The translations under genes and the position numbers were made by a program. A stretch of DNA of 64,000 nt, taken from assembly GCA_030267965.1 (NCBI GenBank), contig BRYA01000141.1, positions 7,451 through 71,450 on the forward strand, read 5' to 3'. Shown piece after piece: positions 53,644 to 64,000 of this stretch. Position 1 is the stretch's first letter. The number at the start of each line of letters is the position of its first letter. The DNA comes from Triparma columacea. Lineage: Eukaryota > Sar > Bolidophyceae > Parmales > Triparmaceae. Under the pieces are notes generated by a model. That model was not told the DNA's origin, ran no database searches, and saw only the letters and a list, made by a program, of their open reading frames with translations.

Positions 53644-54578
53644 ATTTTGTCAGGGGGAGGGGGGAACGGTGGGTTGGGGGGGATTTAGGTGCGAAGGGAT
53701 GTGTATCCTCCTGGGGGGATGGGGGGGGAAGAGAGAGGAAGGGGCAGGGGTGGTTATGTTAGTAACAGCCACAATGCGAGCCCATCTAATGGGTTAACTT
53801 CAAATCCTCCTCCCACCCCCCACCCCCCGAGGCCCTGCATCACCACAAAGCAGCCAGGGGGAGCAAATCCGGCCCGGGGGTTCACAGACAACGGGATTCT
53901 CGTATGACCACCCAGCACTCCCTCAAAACGAACCCCCCCCCTACCCCACCCTCCTCTCCCAAAACAAATAACACCAAACACGACGAAAAAATCGAGTGGA
54001 TTTTTACCCTCCAAACAGCTCCCAAACCCAACAAACCAAGACAAACGCCACACCGAGCGGTTTCGAACACACACCCACATACTCATTAACAACAAAACCG
54101 CAAACAGATCCCGGACAGGACCAGCTTTAGGGGGACTTTCCTTCGAACAAGCGGTTCGAAGGAAGAACCCTAAATATCCACAATGCCATGACAACAAGAT
54201 GAGAGGCATATAGAAATCCCCGAGAACGGGCAAGCACCGGCACCACCATTAAAACGAAAGTCCATTACCACGCCATATTTACAAAAACCACTCACACTTC
54301 GTCGTCGAAATATTGGAGAGGGAGTGGACAAAAGGACAAAAATCGAACTTGGAGTTTTTTCGGCCCCTCCTCTCTTCTCTCTCTCCCTTTCTCTGATTGG
54401 GCTACATCCTCTTTGAGACTTCCTCACAGTCGATTAGGTAAGAGCACGTATAGGTGGATAAATATTGGGCGTGGTTGACTCTGGGGCGAATCGTAGCAGC
54501 TGGCGTTCCCTGGACACTAAAAAATGACACTTCTAACCCACCAAACATCGATCCCTGTCCTTTGTTTCTTTTACAGCC
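53644..54578. other. Divergent intergenic region, about 935 bp, with a strong hairpin
   Basis: This spacer separates the starts of the tetraspan gene and V-ATPase subunit a. Frames present are unstructured and unlikely to be coding. A long perfect-stem hairpin at 54126-54174 is listed separately. No tRNA or known snRNA is recognised. Confidence 0.5.
54126..54174. other. Two-step inverted repeat (candidate structured RNA or DNA element)
   Basis: An 11-bp perfect inner stem (TTCCTTCGAAC at 54138-54148 with GTTCGAAGGAA at 54154-54164) has a 5-base loop. It is enclosed by a 7-bp outer stem (TTTAGGG 54126-54132 with CCCTAAA 54168-54174), with small unpaired bulges between. Confidence 0.7.
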
Positions 54579-57500
54579 ATGTCATCATGGTTTCGTTCGA
54601 CACCCATGACTTATGTCAGTCTACTTCTTAACGCTGATGCCGCACCTAGTACATTGGTCCTTCTGGTGAGTGAAATTGGGGTGAAAATTGGACAATGATG
54701 GGAGGGTTTTCGAGAGATCCATTCTCTTTTTGGGATATTTGACTTGTTCTTACATCTCTTCGCCCTTTATTCCATCTCCAACTCCAGGGCTCTCTATCTT
54801 CGATTTCTTTCACCGACCTTAATCCCGATTTGACCCCTTTTCAGCGTCGTTACATTGGATTTGTCAAGAGGTGCGATGAGCTCGAGAGGAAACTCAGATT
54901 TTTTGGTGGGGAATGCGACAAGTTCAATCTGGCTGTCTCCAGGGCCAGCGGGGGAGCGCTGAAGAACCAGTGCACCGCCCCCTACCAGCCCAACATTCTT
55001 GACACTCTTGAGTCTGAGCTTGAGGGCTATGAGAGTCAGCTCCGTGAGCTCAACTCCTTCTCCGCCAAGCTCACTACCGAGTACAACGAGAAGGTAGAGC
55101 TCCAGGAGGTCCTGCTAAAGGGCCGCGAGTTCTACGAGATTGACGCTCCCAGGCTCATGACGAGCAGCGTCAGTGAGAGGATGACCAGTAGGGCCACCGG
55201 GGGCAGGGGCGATAGTCTCCTTGACGACGACAGGGCCAACCTCCCCCTGGGTATGATGGCGGACGGTGGGGTTATCGACAGGGACATGAGGTTCTCCTCC
55301 GTCACCGGCGTGGTCGACAGCTCAGAGAAGGCCAGGTTCGAGAGGATGCTCTTCAGGAGCACCAGGGGAAACTGCTATGTTAGGTTTGCCGGAATCGAGC
55401 AAGGTGAGAATTTAGGGTGGTGGTGGACGGTGGCAGTGGAAAGCTGGTAAAAGAGAATCATTTTACTCATTACCCCCCCCCCGCCCCCCTCCCCTCTCCT
55501 CTCTCGCAGACATCGTAGACCCCGAGACCAACTGTAGAGTGAAGAAGCACGTCTTCATCATCTTCTTCAAGTCCAAGTCTATCGAGTCCAAGATCAAGAA
55601 GATCTGCGACGCCTTCTCGGCCCACCGCTACTCCATCCCCTCCGTTGATGATCCTCAGGCTTTCCAGTCCATGCTCGCGGCCAACGCCCAGGAGCTCAAC
55701 GACAGCCACACCGTGCTCGTGAAGAACCAGGACACGAGGTTCAGGATGTGCCAGATGCTCGCCAACTGCATCGAGGAGTGGACGTGGAAGGTAGTCAAGG
55801 AGAAGGCCATTTACCACAGCCTTAACATGTTCAAGTCGGACGTCTCGGGCATGCTCCGCGGGGAGGGTTGGATCATCTCCTCCCAGCTCGCGTCCGCCCG
55901 CGCGGCCGTCACCGACGCCCACTCCAGCATGGACCTCGCCATGCCCTCCCTCCTCCAGCCCGCCCCCCAGCCCTGGCCGAACCCTCCCACCCACTTCGAG
56001 ACGAACTCTTTCACTTACGCGTACCAGGAGTTTGTCAACACCTACGGAGTGCCCAGGTACAGGGAGGCCAACCCCGCCCTCTTCACAGCCGCCACTTTCC
56101 CCTTCCTCTTCGGCGTAATGTACGGAGACATTGGGCACGGATCCTGCCTCTTCCTCGCCGGCCTCTTCCTCATTTATTCCTTTAACGCCGACAGCAAGTA
56201 TGACGAGATGATGGGAGGGGTTTACTCCGCCAGATACATGATCACCGCGATGGGTTTCTTCGGAATTTACGCGGGCTTCATCTACAACGACTTCTTCTCC
56301 CTAGGCCTTAACCTCTTCACGTCTCGTTACGAATACCCTAACCAAGACGAAGGGGCCGAGGCCGTCAAAAGTGGGGCGCAAGCCATTCTCACAGCCGAAT
56401 ACGGCAGCAGCGAGGCAATTTACCCTGTCGGTATGGACCCCGCCTGGCACGTGTCATCCAACGAACTCCTTTTCTTCAATAGTTTCAAGATGAAATTGAG
56501 CGTAGTACTCGGTATCATCCAGATGTTTGGCGGGACCTGTCTCAAGGGAATGAACGCCCTGTACTTCGGGGAGAGGCTCGATTTCTTCTTCGAGTTCCTT
56601 CCCATGGTCGCCTTCGCCGGAAGTCTCTTCGTTTACATGATCGTCCTCATCGTCATGAAGTGGAGCATCAACTGGAATTCCCGCATGCTCTCCGCAAGCT
56701 GCTGTCAGTTCGGGTTAGGGGACGAAGGGCTCTGTCACCCTGTAACGACCTACGACTCCGACGGGGTGGGAACGACGGCGGGAACAGCGTGGGGGAGCAG
56801 TCAGTACGAGGGGGTTTGGGCCGAGGAGTGCGATAGCCCGGCGGACGACGAGGGCATCCAGTACTGCACCCCGTGGGGACAATCGTGCGCCGAGGTCGAC
56901 GAGGATGGGAACTTCGACATGTCTAACCAGGTCGGCGGTGGCATTCAGTACTCTACCGCGGACCTCTGCCCTCTGGATTTCGGGGGCACTGGAGATGGTT
57001 GCCAGCCTCCCAACCTCATCACTCTTCTCATCAACATCGCCCTGCAGCCCGGCAACGTCGAGGAGCCCCTCTACGCCGGCCAGGCTACCATCCAGAATTT
57101 CCTCCTCTTCATTGCGTTCGCATCTGTCCCTATTCTCCTTCTAGCGAAGCCCTACTTGCTGTCCAAGCAGCACGAGAGCCACGGCCACTCCGACGAGCAC
57201 GACGACGAAGATGAAGGCCACGGGTTCGGCGAGATCCTAATCCACCAGGCCATCGAGACCATCGAGTTCGTCCTCGGCATGGTCAGCAACACCGCCAGCT
57301 ACCTCCGTCTCTGGGCCCTGAGCCTCGCCCACAGCAAGCTCGCCGGAGTCTTCTGGGAGAAGGCCATGCTCTCCACCATCAACATGAACTTCTTCGCGGC
57401 CTTCATAGGGTTCGGAATATTCGCGGCCGTGACGACCGGCGTGCTGCTTATGATGGACGTGCTCGAGTGCTTCCTCCACGCGCTTCGCCTCCACTGGGTG

Positions 57501-57590
57501 GAGTTCCAGAACAAGTTCTACAAGGCAGACGGGGTTAGGTTCGTCCCTTTCTCCTTCGCCACTATTCTCGGAGAGGCCGTGATTGGTTGA
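54579..57590 (+). CDS. ATP6V0A: V-type H+-ATPase V0 subunit a
   Basis: Exons 54579-54665, 54788-55403 and 55510-57590 (GTGAGT, GTGAGA donors) join to 927 residues. The N-terminal cytosolic arm begins FRSTPMTYVSLLLNADAA and SISFTDLNPDLTPFQRRYIGFVKRCDELERKL. The membrane half has VPRYREANPALFTAATFPFLFGVMYGDIGHG, FGGTCLKGMNALYF and the proton-path helix SNTASYLRLWALSLAHSKLA, with the essential Arg at 834. These are hallmark subunit a sequences. The subunit moves protons from the c-ring across vacuolar, Golgi or other endomembranes. At 927 residues it is slightly longer than usual because of an acidic, Gly/Cys-containing luminal insert (about residues 640-720). Strongly C-ending codons suggest high expression. 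Confidence 0.96.
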
Positions 57591-57789
57591 AGTTCGTGTG
57601 GGGGGGGGTAATGTAGGGGTTGGGTAGGGTGGGTGTGTGTGTGGGGGGGGGAGGTGACAGCTAGTGTCGGGAGGGGATAAGTAACACAACACACACAAGG
57701 AAAAATTAGGATTTCTTTCCAACAATATCGACTTTTCGTTTTACCCCCCCCCCCCCCCCACCCCACCCCACCCCCCACAAATCTAGTCC

Positions 57790-59823
57790 CTATCTCTTGT
57801 TCTTGTCGAGTTCAAGCACGGAGCATATCGCTTCTATCGCCATTTTAATTTTGACGAAAAGTCCCATAGGTTTCAGCCTCTTACTTTCCGCGGTCTGTCC
57901 CTCAACATCCCCCTCCCACTTGGCCGCCCCTATCCTCGCGATGGCTTCAAGGAACTCGCTGTAAGTCATGTATTCCATATGTTTGTTCCTCCCTCCTTCC
58001 TCGACCGCTTTCATTTCATCCTGGTCCGCCACCGCGTCGTGTTGGGCCTGTCCGAAGGCTTGGCGTACTTCCTTCGAGGTGAGCTCGTGGACGGCCTTCC
58101 GCTCGGACTTGTCGGTGAGGAGCTTGGAGCCGTCCTTGTCCCTGGAGTCCTTGATGACGTTTTCAAACTCCTCCTCGACCATGCCTCTCTTCCTCTTGAC
58201 GCTACGAGAGGAAGCGAAAGCGGGGGGGGGGGGGGGTTAGTGTATGTCATTGTTATCTTGGGGCCTTTCACTAAAATCACTCACTTGCTCTCGAACCTGT
58301 CTCTGTACATGTTGTAAATGAACTCGAGTTCCTCATGGTGCTGCTGATAAAGCAGCAAAACCTCGTCCGTCCCCAGCGCGCTCTTAATCGCCGGCCCGAA
58401 AAGGTGCCTCTGTATGTAAGGGACAACCCTCTCGTTGAAGATCTGCTTCAGTGCGTCAGAGTGCGTAACCTGTTTGCCTCGGACGCCTCTGGCCCTGGCT
58501 ATGGAGGACCGGCCTCCCTTCTTCAGCTTTATCTTCAGGTAGACGCTGACGGATATGATCGCTATGAAGAACTCGTGCTGGTGCATCTCGCTCTGTAGCG
58601 TGACGTTCCCCTGCGTGTCCTCCCCGTGGACGTGGCTCTCGATGAAGATGCGCTGGATCTCCTCGTTCATGTTGCTGCCCTCGATTATCTTGCTCTCCTT
58701 GAGGAAGGATGAGAACTCCATGAATGATATGGTTGCGGTACCACCGGCGTCGGCTCCGACAGCGGCAACGTGCTTAAATACTTCAGTGAAGGGCTCGTAA
58801 TTTTCAATCAAGAATGTTCTGATCTTGACCTGGGGGTAGGAAGGGGGTTCGGGGTACGTTAGCTTGCCATTGGGTGGGGTGGCTTGGGCTCGACCAAAAA
58901 AAGGTACAATCCCAGCTCGCTAGTCTGCCGTTCCCCCTTGGGTCCTTGGCTTACCTGCTCCTGCATGTTAGGTACGACTCTCTCTAGTGCCATACCATTG
59001 GACATGTACCCCCACTCCTCCATCATAAGTTCCTGGTTCCTCTCCTCATCCTGAAGCTGCGCCTTCATGACCTGCTTCATCTCGAATATCTTCATAGCCG
59101 CGTCACGAAGCTCCTTCTCCTTTGCCATCTGCTCCATCATTAACCTGTGCTCCTCTATCTCATTCGCAGCCTCATGGATCATCTTCGAACGAGCCTCAGC
59201 CTTCTCCTCGGATACGTTGAAAGCCACGAACGCCCATCTTGCAAGCTGTGGTTTCCCAACCCCGTTAACAGCCACTTTATCAGTGAGTTCAACGTGGACC
59301 TCGTGCCCCCCATCTAGGCACGATCCCCCGCTGTCCCTAACCAGGTGTTCCGGGTGGTAGAACTTGTTGGCGACCTCCCTGACTGGCTTCCCGTCCTTGT
59401 CTTTAACGACGTTCCCGTCCTTATCGATCCTTTCACTCGTAGTGTAAAGGTCGTTCGGTATAAGCTGTACGTTGGTGCCTGTTATTAGGCGCTTCTCGCG
59501 GGACCGGAGGATACCGTGGGGGGCCTGGAGGGTGAAGCGCTGGGCGGATACGAGGGCGAGCCACTTCCACGTCTTGTCACCTTCTCCGACTGCGTGTGGG
59601 GGGGGGGGGGGAGGAGGAAGAGGTAAAGGGGGAAGGGGGTGGGGGGGGGGGTTGGGCACAGGGGTAAGGGATAGCGTGTTAGTGGGGTGTTTACGTTGTA
59701 AAACGTTGGCGCCGACTTAAAGGCCTGGAATTTTGCCCCATCATCTGCTTGGGCCGCACCTGGGATTCTGAAGGACTTTGTGTGGCTGTTGTAGGTCACG
59801 TTGACCTTTACCTTGTAGCCCAT
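57790..59823 (-). CDS. EF-hand-like protein of unknown function (four exons)
   Basis: Exons 59823-59760, 59589-58955, 58829-58285 and 58201-57790 close in frame to 551 residues. The first donor is GTGCGG, chosen because only this phase continues into VGEGDKTWKWLALVSAQRF. The N-terminal half has repeated KDGNVVKDKDGKPVRE and a beta-rich section (EVHVELTDKVAVNG). It is followed by a long helix of Met/Glu/Lys (EIEEHRLMMEQMAKEKELRDAA) and two helical segments. FLKESKIIEG and YMTYSEFLEAIARIG, preceded by LTSKEVRQAFGQAQ, resemble EF-hand pairs in flagellum-associated proteins of algae. The calcium loops are not canonical. Family and function are unassigned; a cilium-related role is only a suggestion from style. 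Confidence 0.65.
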
Positions 59824-60146
59824 TGTGGGTTATAAGTAAGCGGGAGGGGGAGGGGAGGGGTTGTGGGGGATCGTGAGTAAGGGGAGGTGGGGATTGAAGA
59901 ATTTTACAACTAAGTCCTTGTCTGGGACAGAGTGAGGCAGTTGGGAAGGGGAGCGGAAAATTGGGGAGAAGAAGAAAACAGGAAAGGGAGGGGTTTTGGT
60001 GTGGGTGAGTCCCGACTCTTGCTAAAAAAGCTTGCTTTCGTTAAGGTATAAAACGTCGCTCAATATGTTTAGCTCGCTTTGAGTCAAATTATGAATATAA
60101 TCCATAGCAGGTTTGGTCCCTTCCAAAGGCTGGTGTTGTCCCTCAA
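59824..60146. other. Intergenic region, about 320 bp
   Basis: This holds the promoter of the gene starting at 59823 and the 3' UTR of SPCS2. G-rich near 59850-59890. No gene seen. Confidence 0.5.
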
Positions 60147-61079
60147 TTAATTCTCCTTCTTCTTGGAAAGTTCGAGGAAGCTCTTGGCGAAGTTTTCAAA
60201 CTGCGGTTGGAGGTGGCGGGGTTAGTAAGATGGGAGTTTGTTTGGGGGTTGTAGTATTTTGCCATGTCAGGCGGCTTTGTGGCTTTCACAAACCCACCCT
60301 CACCTTCTCAGCTGCCCCCTCCTCGTCGAGGTAACCCTCCTTGGTGAAGAACCTGCCTATGCACCAAGTTTTCGCCGTGGTGTGCTTCGTTTCCGAGGTC
60401 GCTGGGTCCACGAGTTCCAAGGTGACCTTGTAGTTGGAGTCGAACCTCCCCAGCTTTGAGTGGGCCTTGAGGACCCACTCCTTCTCCCCCTTCTTGAAGG
60501 GCGCGGAGGTGTACATGAGGTCCTGCTCGATGAATGTGACAACGAACTGGAGGAATCCGCTGCAGACAAAGTAGGCCCCGCAGCAGACGCCCAGGAGGAC
60601 CCGGCTCTTTGGGAACTCAATTGGGGCAAACTGGGCAGTCATGGCAAAGATGCAGGCGACAATCATGGTGAGCATCTTGATGTTCTCGAGGGTGACGTCC
60701 TCGTAGAGGCCGACTAGACTTTCGTTGCAGAGGGTTTCCCTTAGGGCCTCATCGAGGGCCTGACGAACCTGGACTGTGTCGCCAAGTTCCACTATGAGTA
60801 GGGTTGGGATTTGGGGGATGGGGGGAGAGAGGGGTGGGGGATTAGCTTGTGTTGGAGAGCGAGTAGGTGTAGGTGGGTGGAGTGAAGACAGGCAGTTGTT
60901 CTTCAGGTGGATTGATAGTGGCTTTCTCTATATATATGTAGGCCCTCTCTATTTCACTTCCAAGCGTAGAGTGGCATGTACTCGTAGTCTAGTCTAGTCT
61001 AGTCGTAGTCGTAGTTGTTCTTACCTGGAGTTAAAGTTAGGACTGACTTTGATAGATTTTGATCATTTGATTTAGTCAT
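60147..61079 (-). CDS. SPCS2: Signal peptidase complex subunit 2
   Basis: Three exons, 61079-61025, 60791-60304 and 60200-60147, join (GTAAGA...TAG, GTGAGG...CAG) to 198 residues. The first exon (MTKSNDQNLSKSVLTLTP) was found by splice phase, since the second exon has no ATG of its own (G + TG = Val). Family features are the N-terminal helix VRQALDEALRETL, then LENIKMLTMIVACIFAMTAQF and VLLGVCCGAYFVCSGFLQFVV as two membrane helices, and FDSNYKVTLEL and IGRFFTKEGYLDEEG in the cytosolic tail. SPCS2 supports the signal peptidase and contacts the Sec61 translocon in the ER. The 53-bp third exon supplies FENFAKSFLELSKKKEN. Confidence 0.9.
60983..61014. repeat. TAGTC pentamer repeat in SPCS2 intron 1
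   Basis: Several TAGTC/TCGTAG units occur back to back close to the intron 1 donor. Confidence 0.8.
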
Positions 61080-61567
61080 TATTATACTACAACAATACTA
61101 CCTTATCAATTGAGATATGTGTGAAGATGTGAGGAGATGTAAGGAGAGGAGATATGAAGAGATGAGAAAGGAGGAGAGGAGATGAGAAGAGAGGAGAAGA
61201 GATGAAAAGAGAGCGACGACGTTGTGTTGAAATGTGGGATTATTTCAACAAATTTAACTTATGATAACGTTTCAATTTGCAATATGTGATGTGAAGTGGA
61301 GATTTGGCTTATTAAGTGGATTCAAATGGCGCTAACTGCTCTTATTGACTTTTTATACTGCCCAAATAAATGATGGGAAATGGAAAGGGGAGAAAGGTCG
61401 GAAAAAAAACAAGAGAAAAAGGAGAAATTGTGGCCCATTTTTTACCCTCCAAATATCACCATAATAAATACAATTACGAACATTATAACCACTGTTAACC
61501 ATTCAATACACATATACACACCACTGACACCACAATAGCGTCAGTTTAGTAGACATTAAGTTCAATA
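61080..61567. other. Divergent intergenic region with GA-rich tract
   Basis: About 490 bp between the SPCS2 and NOL9-like starts. From about 61125 to 61215 it is a purine tract of imperfect GAGATGAAGAGAGG units. The rest is AT-rich. No gene is recognised. Confidence 0.55.
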
Positions 61568-63474
61568 ATGTCATCTATAAGCCCATACCTTGCTCGCCCT
61601 CAACCCTCTCCACCACCCTCTCCTACACAATCACCTTCATCTCCTTCACCTCCTTCACCATCACAAAAGAAACAAAGATTAGATAAAGACACCTCCTTAA
61701 AACAAAGCACAAAACAAACCACAAAACAAAAAGGAGGAACAAAAGGAAACAAGCAACAAGGGAAAGGTCAAAGGAAGGGTGGTCCCACCCCCCTCGCTCT
61801 TCCCACACCTTCGAAGCCCATACCCGTGCCTTCCAATTTCGGTCCCTCATACACATTCGTAACGACACCTACTACAGTTACTGTTGAGTGGTCAAGTGAT
61901 GAGGGTGGGGGAGGGGGGGAGGTTGGTTTCAAGGGTACCTTCGAGTTGACAGTAGAGGAGAGTGTTGGTACCACTTATACAGTTAACGCCTTCGAACTAA
62001 AGCCTGGTAAAAAGTACGTCTTCAAATCAACGGAAAGGAGGGTTATAATGACCTCTAAGGGGGGTAAGGGTGGTAAAATAACAGCCTCTTCACTGGGGGA
62101 TGAAGGTTCGCTTACAATAGCGGAACCGGGGGACTGCTGCGGGTGCTCGTTCTCACCCGACTGGAACTCTACATCATCCTCATGCCTGGGGGGAGGTAGG
62201 ATAGCAGTGGTTGGACCTAAGAACGTAGGCAAGACAACGCTTGTAAAAACCCTCGCCAATTTCCTAATGACTTCGGCTAGGAATAGGGGGGACGTTTGGA
62301 TACTTGACGTTGACCCGGGGAGACCGGTTGAAGGGTTTAGGAGAGCTTGTAGCTTCACGAAATGGAGGGGGGAAGGAGACGGGGGGAAGGGGTGGATTGA
62401 GGGAATTGAACAGGGGGGGAACATTATTTACTACGGAGGTGAGAGAGAGAAAAATATAAAGGGAAAGAGAGGAGGGGGAGGGGAAGAAGGGGTCATATGG
62501 CCGGAGTATGTACATGCATGTAGATATATACCTTTCAAGGAAAACCTTTTGAAAGCACCTCGCGAAAACACTTAAAACCTTTCCTAACCCTTCCTCCCAA
62601 CTCTCCCTCCCCCCTCCCGCCCCCCCCCCCCCTCCCACAGGCCTAACTTGCAAGGTTGACCCCACTCTGTTAGTATCCTGCGTCCGTCGTCTTCTCTCCT
62701 CCACCCCTCTCCTCCGTCACGACACGATTCTAGTGAACACACAGGGCTGGGTCAAGTCACTAGGACTCGTTGTATTGGGGGAGGTACTGGACGCGGTTGG
62801 GGTTGATAGGGTTATTAAGATTGGAGGGGTTGAAGGAGTGGAAGGGATGGTTATTGAGAAGAATGAGATGGCAAAAGAGAAAAGAGATACCATCACGGAT
62901 ACGGAGAGGTGAGAAAATAAAAATGATGGGGCAAGGGATGGGAGGGGGATTTAAAATTTATGCAAAGGGGGACCTACATGGGAACCAGAAAATATTGAAC
63001 GAAATCCTAACACACACCCATTTGGAACAAACCGTGACTCTCGCATACCTTAGGTATCTAAATATTTCCGGTCCCCCTCCAATTTACGCCGTATCCCTCT
63101 CCGAATTGACCATCGAGGTGTCCGGTTCCGTTGTAACCCATTCCATCGCTCGTCGTCTCCTCGACAACGGCGTCGAGGTCGGTCTCGTTGACGCTCAGGG
63201 TTGGTGTAGGGGAATGGGTATCGTTGAGAAGGTTGAAGAAGTTAAGGGGGAAGGACTCGGGGGGGGTATCGCGTATGTTAGAACACCGGTTAACGAGGAT
63301 GTTTTAAAGGGTGCCGTTGTTAGAATGGTCTTTGGAGGGGTTGTTAAAGGGAGGGAGGGAGGAGGGGGGAAGGAGGTTTGGGGAGAGGAAACAATAGGGG
63401 AGGGAGGGATGGCGAGCAGGAATAATATACAGAGGAAAAGACTAGGAGGAGGGGGGGGGAAGGACATGAAATAA
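61568..63474 (+). CDS. NOL9: Polynucleotide 5'-hydroxyl kinase, NOL9/GRC3-like
   Basis: Exons 61568-62438, 62641-62908 and 63054-63474 (GTGAGA, GTGAGG donors) close in frame to 519 residues. A low-complexity basic N-terminus precedes a CLP1-like beta domain. The kinase domain follows: P-loop VVGPKNVGKTTLVKTLAN (from about residue 213), WILDVDPGRPVEG, and TILVNTQGWVKSLGLVLLGEVLD, which mirrors the LVNTxGWVKGLG motif of NOL9/GRC3. The C-terminal domain has YLNISGPPPIYAVSLSELTIEV, GVEVGLVDAQG and RGMGIVEKVEEV. GRC3/NOL9 phosphorylates the 5' end at internal transcribed spacer 2 during 28S rRNA processing in the nucleolus. The third exon's acceptor (TAG at 63051-63053) is the only phase-compatible one seen. 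Confidence 0.88.
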
Positions 63475-63927
63475 TTTTGATAGAGACGTGTTGTTTTGAA
63501 GCTAAAATTAAGAAGGGTTGCGGTTAGAGGGGGCTGGAACCGAATTTCTAAGGATCTTTTTTCCGCTGTTAAGTAATACAGCCACATTTCAGCACACAAC
63601 GTGATTATTGGTACCTAGGAATCCTAGAGGAGAGCAATTTCTTCAAACCTCATTTTTGACTTTTGGTCAAACAAGAAGCTGCTCGATTTTCGATCCAACA
63701 GCCCCACACCCTTAACATACAACTGCACAACTCTACACACACTTCTACACACTTACCCACACCTACCACATACTTACCCCTATCTTTCACCGTATCCCCC
63801 ACGTACCCCATACCCCCCACTACTCGGAGATACTTCTAAATTTCCTTGGACCTTCTCGAACCCTTGCCTCCTCCTACCTCTCCATTCTCTCCATTTAAGG
63901 CCTAACCTTCACCATATCAAGAAAACC
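63475..63927. other. Intergenic region, about 450 bp
   Basis: Contains the NOL9 3' UTR and the upstream region of the next gene. A CA/CTT-rich stretch with repeated ACTTACCCAC-like units occurs at about 63745-63780. No gene is seen. Confidence 0.5.
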
Positions 63928-64000
63928 ATGCTCTTCCTTATCCTGGCCCTCTTGCCAGGAATCGTCCTTGGATTCAAACCTACGACCAAACAAGAATTGG
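63928..64000 (+). CDS. Start of a plastid- or ER-targeted protein (truncated by window)
   Basis: An ATG at 63928 opens a frame still running at the edge. The 24 residues visible begin MLFLILALLPGIVLGFKPTT. This is a signal peptide whose likely cleavage site is followed by Phe-Lys-Pro-Thr-Thr, matching the ochrophyte plastid-targeting pattern. The function cannot be told. Confidence 0.6.
   Translation, partial: MLFLILALLPGIVLGFKPTTKQEL

Noticed and set aside
54138..54164. GGTTCGAA segment resembling a tRNA T-arm
   Set aside because: The surrounding bases form one long hairpin, with no acceptor, D or anticodon arms.
53754..54233. Reverse-strand frame of 159 residues in the tetraspan/V-ATPase spacer
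   Set aside because: Composition is Gly/Trp/Phe-rich and irregular, with no domain, no splice continuity and a homopolymer origin.

Overview
The window is nuclear DNA of a eukaryote, almost certainly a photosynthetic stramenopile (ochrophyte alga). The best evidence is an aureochrome blue-light receptor (bZIP then LOV), a family known only from that group. Two further proteins (a GST-like protein and a dihydrolipoamide dehydrogenase), plus the partial gene at the right edge, begin with a signal peptide followed by the phenylalanine-led motif of secondary plastids. Genes are compact, with 0-5 short spliceosomal introns. By hand I placed 48 introns: 31 begin GTGAG, 11 begin GTAAG, and 6 begin with other GT donors. 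A small, gene-dense lineage such as Bolidophyceae/Parmales or pelagophytes would fit, but the genus cannot be settled here. One assembly gap (197 N) lies at 15345-15541.

Layout. 1-12 kb: a START-repeat protein (cut by the left edge), a secreted PDZ/protease-associated-domain protein divergent from an EF-hand-like coiled-coil repeat protein, an ABCG transporter with a Cys-rich ectodomain, and a plastid GST-like protein. 12-19 kb: RAD52, a short glucosidase-II-beta-like domain protein, homogentisate 1,2-dioxygenase (one exon lost in the gap), and aureochrome. 19-32 kb: WDR43/UTP5-like ribosome-biogenesis protein, a coiled-coil protein, a 3'-5' exonuclease, a JMJD5-like JmjC protein, a 49-residue SPKK basic protein, plastid-type dihydrolipoamide dehydrogenase, ATG5, a coiled-coil protein and a cytochrome P450. 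32-43 kb: a 2420-residue protein holding four K+-channel/CNBD repeats and a C2 domain (CNGK type), then a GT4 glycosyltransferase. 43-64 kb: a C2H2-MyTH4-FERM protein, a methyltransferase pseudogene, a membrane protein, RER1, EB1, a histidine phosphatase, a tetraspan protein, V-ATPase subunit a, an EF-hand-like protein, signal peptidase subunit SPCS2, NOL9/GRC3 polynucleotide kinase, and the start of a plastid- or ER-targeted protein.

The genes do not form a pathway cluster. Themes that recur are secretory and vacuolar function (RER1, SPCS2, V-ATPase a, glucosidase-like), rRNA maturation (WDR43/UTP5 and NOL9), the microtubule cytoskeleton (EB1, MyTH4-FERM), light and ion signalling (aureochrome, CNGK-like channel) and plastid metabolism. 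The most unusual items are the four-in-one channel with a C2 tail and apparently degenerate cyclic-nucleotide pockets, the alternative GST/EF-hand ends of one gene, the small SPKK protein, and introns with a G-tract at the 5' end and a C-tract at the 3' end.

Exon boundaries were inferred from GT/AG sites, reading frame and family homology, without transcripts. Coordinates are exact where splice phase closes, and starts are the first sensible ATG.
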